Shown: positions 8,903 through 12,090 of the stretch, piece after piece
Position numbering within the stretch: position 1 is the stretch's first letter
Layout of the letters: each line of letters begins with the position of its first letter
NCBI GenBank assembly: GCA_029240815.1
Contig: JARDZO010000201.1
Location: 1-12,090 of the forward strand
Direction of reading: 5' to 3'
DNA from: Brevibacillus sp.
GTDB lineage: Bacteria; Bacillota; Bacilli; Brevibacillales; Brevibacillaceae
Length of the DNA stretch: 12,090 nucleotides
Translations under genes and position numbers: made by a program
Notes under the pieces: generated by a model
The model's input: the letters and a program-made list of their open reading frames with translations, nothing else
What the model was told of the DNA's origin: nothing
Database searches by the model: none

Positions 8903-9120
8903 TAGCGAAATTACCGGCGCATTATCTTTCAAATATATGGTATTTTCCCATAAGCAATTGTAAAATGCAGTAAAAAATCAGGAAGGATAAGGGATTTAGT
9001 CCCATTGAATCATTTTGAAAATCGTCATGAAAAGGGGCTTTTTTCGCTATAGCAGTTTTGCTATGATTGTAACGTATCTCAGATGTCGAATATGGAAGAA
9101 TTATAGCGCTTTAGCGAAAA
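8903..9120 (+). repeat. Octamer TAGCGAAA in three copies (one inverted)
   Basis: TAGCGAAA occurs at 8903-8910 and 9112-9119, and its reverse complement TTTCGCTA at 9042-9049. The last two extend to a 9-bp inverted repeat (TTTTCGCTA 9041-9049, TAGCGAAAA 9112-9120) that brackets the candidate -10 box at 9062-9067. The middle copy runs into the palindrome GCTATAGC (9046-9053). The copies are seen directly; a role as operators is only a guess. Confidence 0.45.
9059..9067 (+). promoter_or_regulatory. Candidate extended -10 promoter for flgB
   Basis: TGcTATGAT matches the extended -10 element TGnTATAAT in all but one base. The hexamer 17 bases upstream (9039-9044) is only TTTTTT, so the promoter would depend on the TG extension or on an activator. 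Transcription would begin near 9074, leaving a leader of about 78 bases before the flgB ATG at 9152. It is the best sigma-A-like element between the codY terminator and flgB, but the call rests on a short motif. Confidence 0.4.
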
Positions 9121-9151
9121 TGAGATGGAAACTAATGGGGGAGAAGAACCG

Positions 9152-9565
9152 ATGCTGGGAAGCTACCATACGCAGATCCTCGAGCGATCGATGGACGCTG
9201 CAAACCTTCGACACAGAACGATCACGAATAACCTGGCCAACATAGATACCCCACAATTTAAGAGCCAGCAAGTCGTTTTCGAAGAGTACCTGCAACAGGA
9301 AATATCTGGTTCGCAGGGACAGCAAAAGCTGGAAGCATACCGCACGAATGACAGACACATTCCTTTTGCTAATGCTGGAGGATTCGCAATGCCACAAATC
9401 GTTTCCAATCCAAACAACCTCGTACAAAACAACGGAAACGATGTCGATTTGGAATCAGAAGAAACAGAGTTGGCAAAAAACCAAATTTGGTATAGCGGTC
9501 TAACGCAGCTAACAGCAGGGTCGTATCAAAAAATCCGAAGCGTTATTGACGGTGGAGGGAAATAG
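9152..9565 (+). CDS. flgB: Flagellar basal-body rod protein FlgB
   Basis: FlgB is a proximal rod subunit, exported by the flagellar type III apparatus and assembled on the FliE/FliF base. The 137-residue protein carries the rod-family N-terminal motif TITNNLANIDTPQFK (about 28-42), a heptad-rich helix that packs in the rod, and the FlgB-type segment NNGNDVDLESEETELAKNQIWY near residues 99-120. The start at 9152 is chosen because GGGGGAG (9137-9143) stands eight bases upstream; an in-frame ATG at 9125 has no ribosome site. It is the first gene of the flagellar cluster and is separated from flgC by three bases, so the two are probably translationally coupled. Confidence 0.96.
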   Translation: MLGSYHTQILERSMDAANLRHRTITNNLANIDTPQFKSQQVVFEEYLQQEISGSQGQQKLEAYRTNDRHIPFANAGGFAMPQIVSNPNNLVQNNGNDVDLESEETELAKNQIWYSGLTQLTAGSYQKIRSVIDGGGK

Positions 9566-9568
9566 GAA

Positions 9569-10027
9569 ATGAGTCTATTTCAAGGAATCAACACAAGTGC
9601 TTCGGCGCTGACAGCTAATCGGCTGCGTCTGGATACGATCGCTTCCAACATTGCAAACGCAGAAACAACAAGAGCCAATTTTGTAAATGGCGTATGGCAA
9701 CCATACAAGCGAAAAATGGTAGAGCTTTCTCCAAAATCCAGTGAGTCGTTTGATAATCTTCTGCAAGCGGCAGTCGGAAACATCTCAGGGAAAAACGGAG
9801 ATCAGGGTGTCAGAGTCACCTCGATCAAGGAAGATGAAACCCCGTTCAAACGGGTATTTGATCCGAGTCATCCGGATGCGGACAAAGACGGGTACGTGCT
9901 CATGCCAAATGTGGACATGATGAAAGAAATGGTGGATATGATTTCTGCCTCGAGATCTTACGAGGCGAATATCACAGCATTGAATGCTTCGAAAAACATG
10001 ATGATGAAGGCTTTGGAAATCAGATAG
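9569..10027 (+). CDS. flgC: Flagellar basal-body rod protein FlgC
   Basis: FlgC is another proximal rod subunit. The 152 residues begin with GINTSASALTANRLRLD and the rod motif SNIANAETTRANFVNGVW (about 28-45), have the typical middle FKRVFDPSHPDADKDGYVLMP, and end in the conserved C-terminal helix MISASRSYEANITALNASKN, which pairs with the N-terminal helix in the assembled rod. The ribosome site GGAGGGA (9554-9560) lies inside the end of flgB. Length and motifs are ordinary for Bacillales. Confidence 0.97.
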   Translation: MSLFQGINTSASALTANRLRLDTIASNIANAETTRANFVNGVWQPYKRKMVELSPKSSESFDNLLQAAVGNISGKNGDQGVRVTSIKEDETPFKRVFDPSHPDADKDGYVLMPNVDMMKEMVDMISASRSYEANITALNASKNMMMKALEIR

Positions 10028-10045
10028 AGAGGATGAAGGTAATCG

Positions 10046-10345
10046 ATGGAGATTAACACGATTTCTCAAGTCAGTCCCATTCAGACTTCAGGCGTTGCCA
10101 AAACGCAGACTCCAGCTCAGGTAACGAAAGAGTTTGGTTCCTTTCTGACTGATGCGATCAATCAAGTCAATCAAGCGCAAGTTGAGTCAGCGATGATGGG
10201 AGATAAGTTTGCAGCAGGACAAATTGACAACATTGATCAAGTGATGGTTGCCGGAGTAAAAGCTACGAACATGTTGCAGATGACCTTACAGGTACGTAAC
10301 AAGGTGATCGAGTCTTATCAAGAAATCATGCGAATGTCGATATGA
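10046..10345 (+). CDS. fliE: Flagellar hook-basal body complex protein FliE
   Basis: FliE joins the MS ring (FliF) to the proximal rod and is needed early for export. The 99-residue protein has a variable N-terminus and the conserved C-terminal half: FGSFLTDAINQVNQAQVES, then DNIDQVMVAGVKATNMLQMT and the ending LQVRNKVIESYQEIMRM. GAAGG (10035-10039) or GAGAGGA just before it can serve as ribosome site. An overlapping ATG at 10033 stops after seven codons and is not the start. It lies 18 bases after flgC and 31 before fliF. Confidence 0.95.
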   Translation: MEINTISQVSPIQTSGVAKTQTPAQVTKEFGSFLTDAINQVNQAQVESAMMGDKFAAGQIDNIDQVMVAGVKATNMLQMTLQVRNKVIESYQEIMRMSI

Positions 10346-10376
10346 TTTGTTGTTGGTATCCTGTGAGAGGTGAATC

Positions 10377-11963
10377 ATGAACGAACGTATAGCAGTATTC
10401 AGAGAACAGCTTGCGTCAAAATGGAACCAGTTTTCCAAGAAACAAAAATGGATGATCGCAGGAATATCGTTGTTTCTGCTCATCTCACTCGGACTATACA
10501 TATACATTGCATCTCAGCCGGTGTACACACCACTTTACAATCAAAGACTGAGTGAACAAGAAATCGGAACGATCAAACAAGAGCTGGAGAGCTCAAAAAT
10601 TCCATATCGGATTACAGGAAATGGGACAGGCATTGAGGTTCCAGAAAAAATGGCGCAGGATGTCATCGTTGATCTGGCAGCACAGGGAATACCAAGCGAG
10701 GCGGGAATTAACTCGGAGATCTTTTCCAACACATTAGGCGTGACGGATCGTCAATTCGATGTGATGAAAAAGGAAGCACTGCAGCAAGAATTGCGCAAGA
10801 TGCTGGAGCGAGTGAAAGGGGTACGTAATGCTCAGGTTATGATTACGTTACCGCAAGAAAGCGTTTGGATAACAGAAACGCCTGATACTGCGACTGCTTC
10901 TGTGATTGTCGATGTAGAACCGGGCACGACTTTGGATCAAAAGCAAATTAACTCTCTTTATCTGCTTGTGTCCCGAAGTGTTCCGAAACTTCCCATGGAA
11001 GCGATCGCGATCACGGATCAATATTCGAATCCGTTGGAACGTGCGGCAGCAAATGAAAATGAAGGAACACTAAGTGGCTTTAAGCAACAAGAAGAGATCA
11101 AAGCAGAAATAGAAAAGAAAATTCAACAAAATCTGTATAATCTACTCGGTACCATCATGGGTAGAGACAAAGTGATCGTCCATACGTTTATCAATATGAA
11201 CTTTGATAAGGAAAACCGCGTAGAAAATCTCGTGGAAGCTCCGGACAAAGAAAATAACGAAGGACTTATTATCTCATCTCAAAAATTATCAAAAACGTTT
11301 TCTGGACAAGGTTCTCCTCCAGGGGGAGTTGCTGGAACTGGTGCGAGTGCGGTTCCAAGTTATCCTGCGAGCACACCTGCGGGCAGCAACAGTGATTACG
11401 AAGAGTTAAATGACACGATCAACCGTGAAGTAAACCGAATTACGCGAAATGTTACGATGAGTCCGTATAAAATTGAGGACGTCACGATCAACGTAGGGGT
11501 AGAGCCTCCAGCCGGTGGCACTTTGGATGATGCGACTGTTGAGAGCATCAAACAAGTGCTGCGTAATGTTGTACGTGTGACCTTGAGTAATCAAGGTGTC
11601 GATTTGACACAGGAAGAGCTGGACAAGCATATTTCCGTCCTGCCACGTCAATTCTCTGGAAAAGTAGCTGTAGAAGACTCCAATTCTCTTAGCCCCGCCG
11701 TTCTTTGGACAGTTGGTGGTATTGCTGTACTGGCTCTCGCGGCTGTTGCATTCCTCGTACTGCGCAGACGTAAACAGGCGAAACAGCAACAAGAAGAAGA
11801 AGATGCAGATTTGCTGTCGCCTTCACAACCTTTGGAAATCCCTGATTTAATTTATCAAGAAGATGGGGATCAGGTCGTGGTCAGGAAGCAGTTGGAAAAA
11901 TTGGCGCGAAGCAAGCCAGATGAATTTGTTGTACTGCTTCGTACATGGCTAGCAGAAGACTAA
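10377..11963 (+). CDS. fliF: Flagellar M-ring (MS-ring) protein FliF
   Basis: FliF forms the membrane MS ring, the platform for rotor, export gate and rod. The 528-residue protein has a short basic cytoplasmic N-terminus, a first membrane helix (about 25-45), the periplasm-side ring-building domains of the YscJ/FliF family (about 47-220, including GIPSEAG, EALQQELRKMLERVKGV and MITLPQE), the FliF-specific domain with a Gly/Pro/Ser-rich insert (about 305-335), a second membrane helix (about 441-462) followed by RRRK, and a cytoplasmic tail ending DEFVVLLRTWLAED that binds FliG. The start at 10377 has GAGAGGTGA (10363-10371). The length is close to that of B. subtilis FliF (about 536). fliG follows after 13 bases, which fits the tight FliF-FliG partnership. 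Confidence 0.97.
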   Translation: MNERIAVFREQLASKWNQFSKKQKWMIAGISLFLLISLGLYIYIASQPVYTPLYNQRLSEQEIGTIKQELESSKIPYRITGNGTGIEVPEKMAQDVIVDLAAQGIPSEAGINSEIFSNTLGVTDRQFDVMKKEALQQELRKMLERVKGVRNAQVMITLPQESVWITETPDTATASVIVDVEPGTTLDQKQINSLYLLVSRSVPKLPMEAIAITDQYSNPLERAAANENEGTLSGFKQQEEIKAEIEKKIQQNLYNLLGTIMGRDKVIVHTFINMNFDKENRVENLVEAPDKENNEGLIISSQKLSKTFSGQGSPPGGVAGTGASAVPSYPASTPAGSNSDYEELNDTINREVNRITRNVTMSPYKIEDVTINVGVEPPAGGTLDDATVESIKQVLRNVVRVTLSNQGVDLTQEELDKHISVLPRQFSGKVAVEDSNSLSPAVLWTVGGIAVLALAAVAFLVLRRRKQAKQQQEEEDADLLSPSQPLEIPDLIYQEDGDQVVVRKQLEKLARSKPDEFVVLLRTWLAED

Positions 11964-11976
11964 GGAGTGAAAGGGT

Positions 11977-12090
11977 ATGGCTCGCGGCGCTAAAGAGTTG
12001 ACTGGACGACAGAAGGCGGCTATCCTTCTCATCTCACTCGGGCCGGAAATCTCCGCCCAGGTGTTTAAGCACTTGCGTGAAGATGAGATC
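11977..12090 (+). CDS. fliG: Flagellar motor switch protein FliG, 5' end
   Basis: Only the first 38 codons are in the window and the frame is open to the right edge. The reading starts MARGAKELTGRQKAAILLIS and continues LGPEISAQVFKHLREDEI, the typical FliG N-terminal domain, which binds the FliF tail. FliG is the rotor protein that contacts the stator and carries torque. AAGGAGTG (11962-11969), overlapping the fliF stop, is the likely ribosome site. The order fliF-fliG supports the call. Confidence 0.95.
   Translation, partial: MARGAKELTGRQKAAILLISLGPEISAQVFKHLREDEI

Larger units (their letters stand above)
8849..9151 (+). promoter_or_regulatory. Upstream region of the flagellar operon (AT-rich, no gene)
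   Basis: No credible gene lies in these 303 bases. The region is AT-rich. The clearest signal is an extended -10 at 9059-9067. Two weak resemblances to the CodY box AATTTTCWGAAAATT (8865-8879 and 9009-9023, each with five mismatches by my count) and three copies of the octamer TAGCGAAA (one inverted) are also present. I do not see a convincing sigma-D promoter (TAAA-15-GCCGATAT), although B. subtilis has one ahead of its fla/che operon. The flgB ribosome site GGGGGAG is at 9137-9143. Confidence 0.5.

Noticed and set aside
9029..9044. Hairpin AAAAG-GGG-CTTTT as a terminator before flgB
   Set aside because: The stem is only about five A-T-rich base pairs with a three-base loop, far weaker than the two clear terminators in the window.
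9015..9245. 76-codon open frame starting with TTG in the codY-flgB gap
   Set aside because: It has no ribosome site, overlaps the flgB start by 94 bases in another frame and its translation looks random.
1..12090. A new multi-gene defence or metabolic system hidden in the window
   Set aside because: Every open frame of substance matches a well-known core family in the usual Bacillales order, and the gaps are short or contain only regulatory signals.

Overview
The window is a stretch of core Firmicutes chromosome carrying sucD, dprA, topA, trmFO, xerC (codV), hslV, hslU, codY, flgB, flgC, fliE, fliF and fliG, all on the + strand. This is the classical Bacillus-type order in which the CodY operon runs directly into the fla/che operon. 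Strong AGGAGG-like ribosome sites, moderate GC, FAD/folate-type TrmFO and a CodY very close to the Bacillus protein point to a Bacillales member. From recalled similarity of CodY and HslV, Brevibacillus or another Paenibacillaceae-like genus is my best guess; this is inference, not a database result.

Layout. Positions 1-238 hold the 3' end of sucD (succinyl-CoA synthetase alpha), closed by a strong intrinsic terminator (250-291). A likely sigma-A promoter (290-318) then serves dprA (366-1472). A 108-base gap carries a perfect -35 box and leads to topA. Next come trmFO (3663-4982), a promoter candidate that begins inside the trmFO stop codon, and the tight xerC-hslV-hslU-codY group (5038-8778), closed by a second intrinsic terminator (8813-8848). 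A 373-base gap with few clear signals precedes the flagellar basal-body genes flgB, flgC, fliE, fliF and the first 38 codons of fliG, which runs off the end.

How the genes work together. DprA (RecA loading on incoming ssDNA), topoisomerase I, the tRNA methyltransferase TrmFO and the XerC recombinase are DNA/RNA housekeeping functions. HslVU is a two-part ATP-dependent protease. CodY is the GTP- and branched-chain-amino-acid-sensing repressor and lies just upstream of the motility operon, which it is known to repress in B. subtilis. FlgB/FlgC/FliE/FliF/FliG build the proximal rod, MS ring and rotor.

The one real anomaly is in topA. The promoter, ribosome site, ATG and first nine codons (1581-1607) are intact, but the rest of the gene lies in a different frame. 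Family comparison implies that 28 bases are missing, encoding the conserved SPAKAKTIG segment of the TOPRIM domain. The gene as written cannot make normal topoisomerase I, so this is either a genuine mutation in a normally very important gene or a sequence error. I found no novel multi-gene system; everything else is ordinary conserved chromosome.
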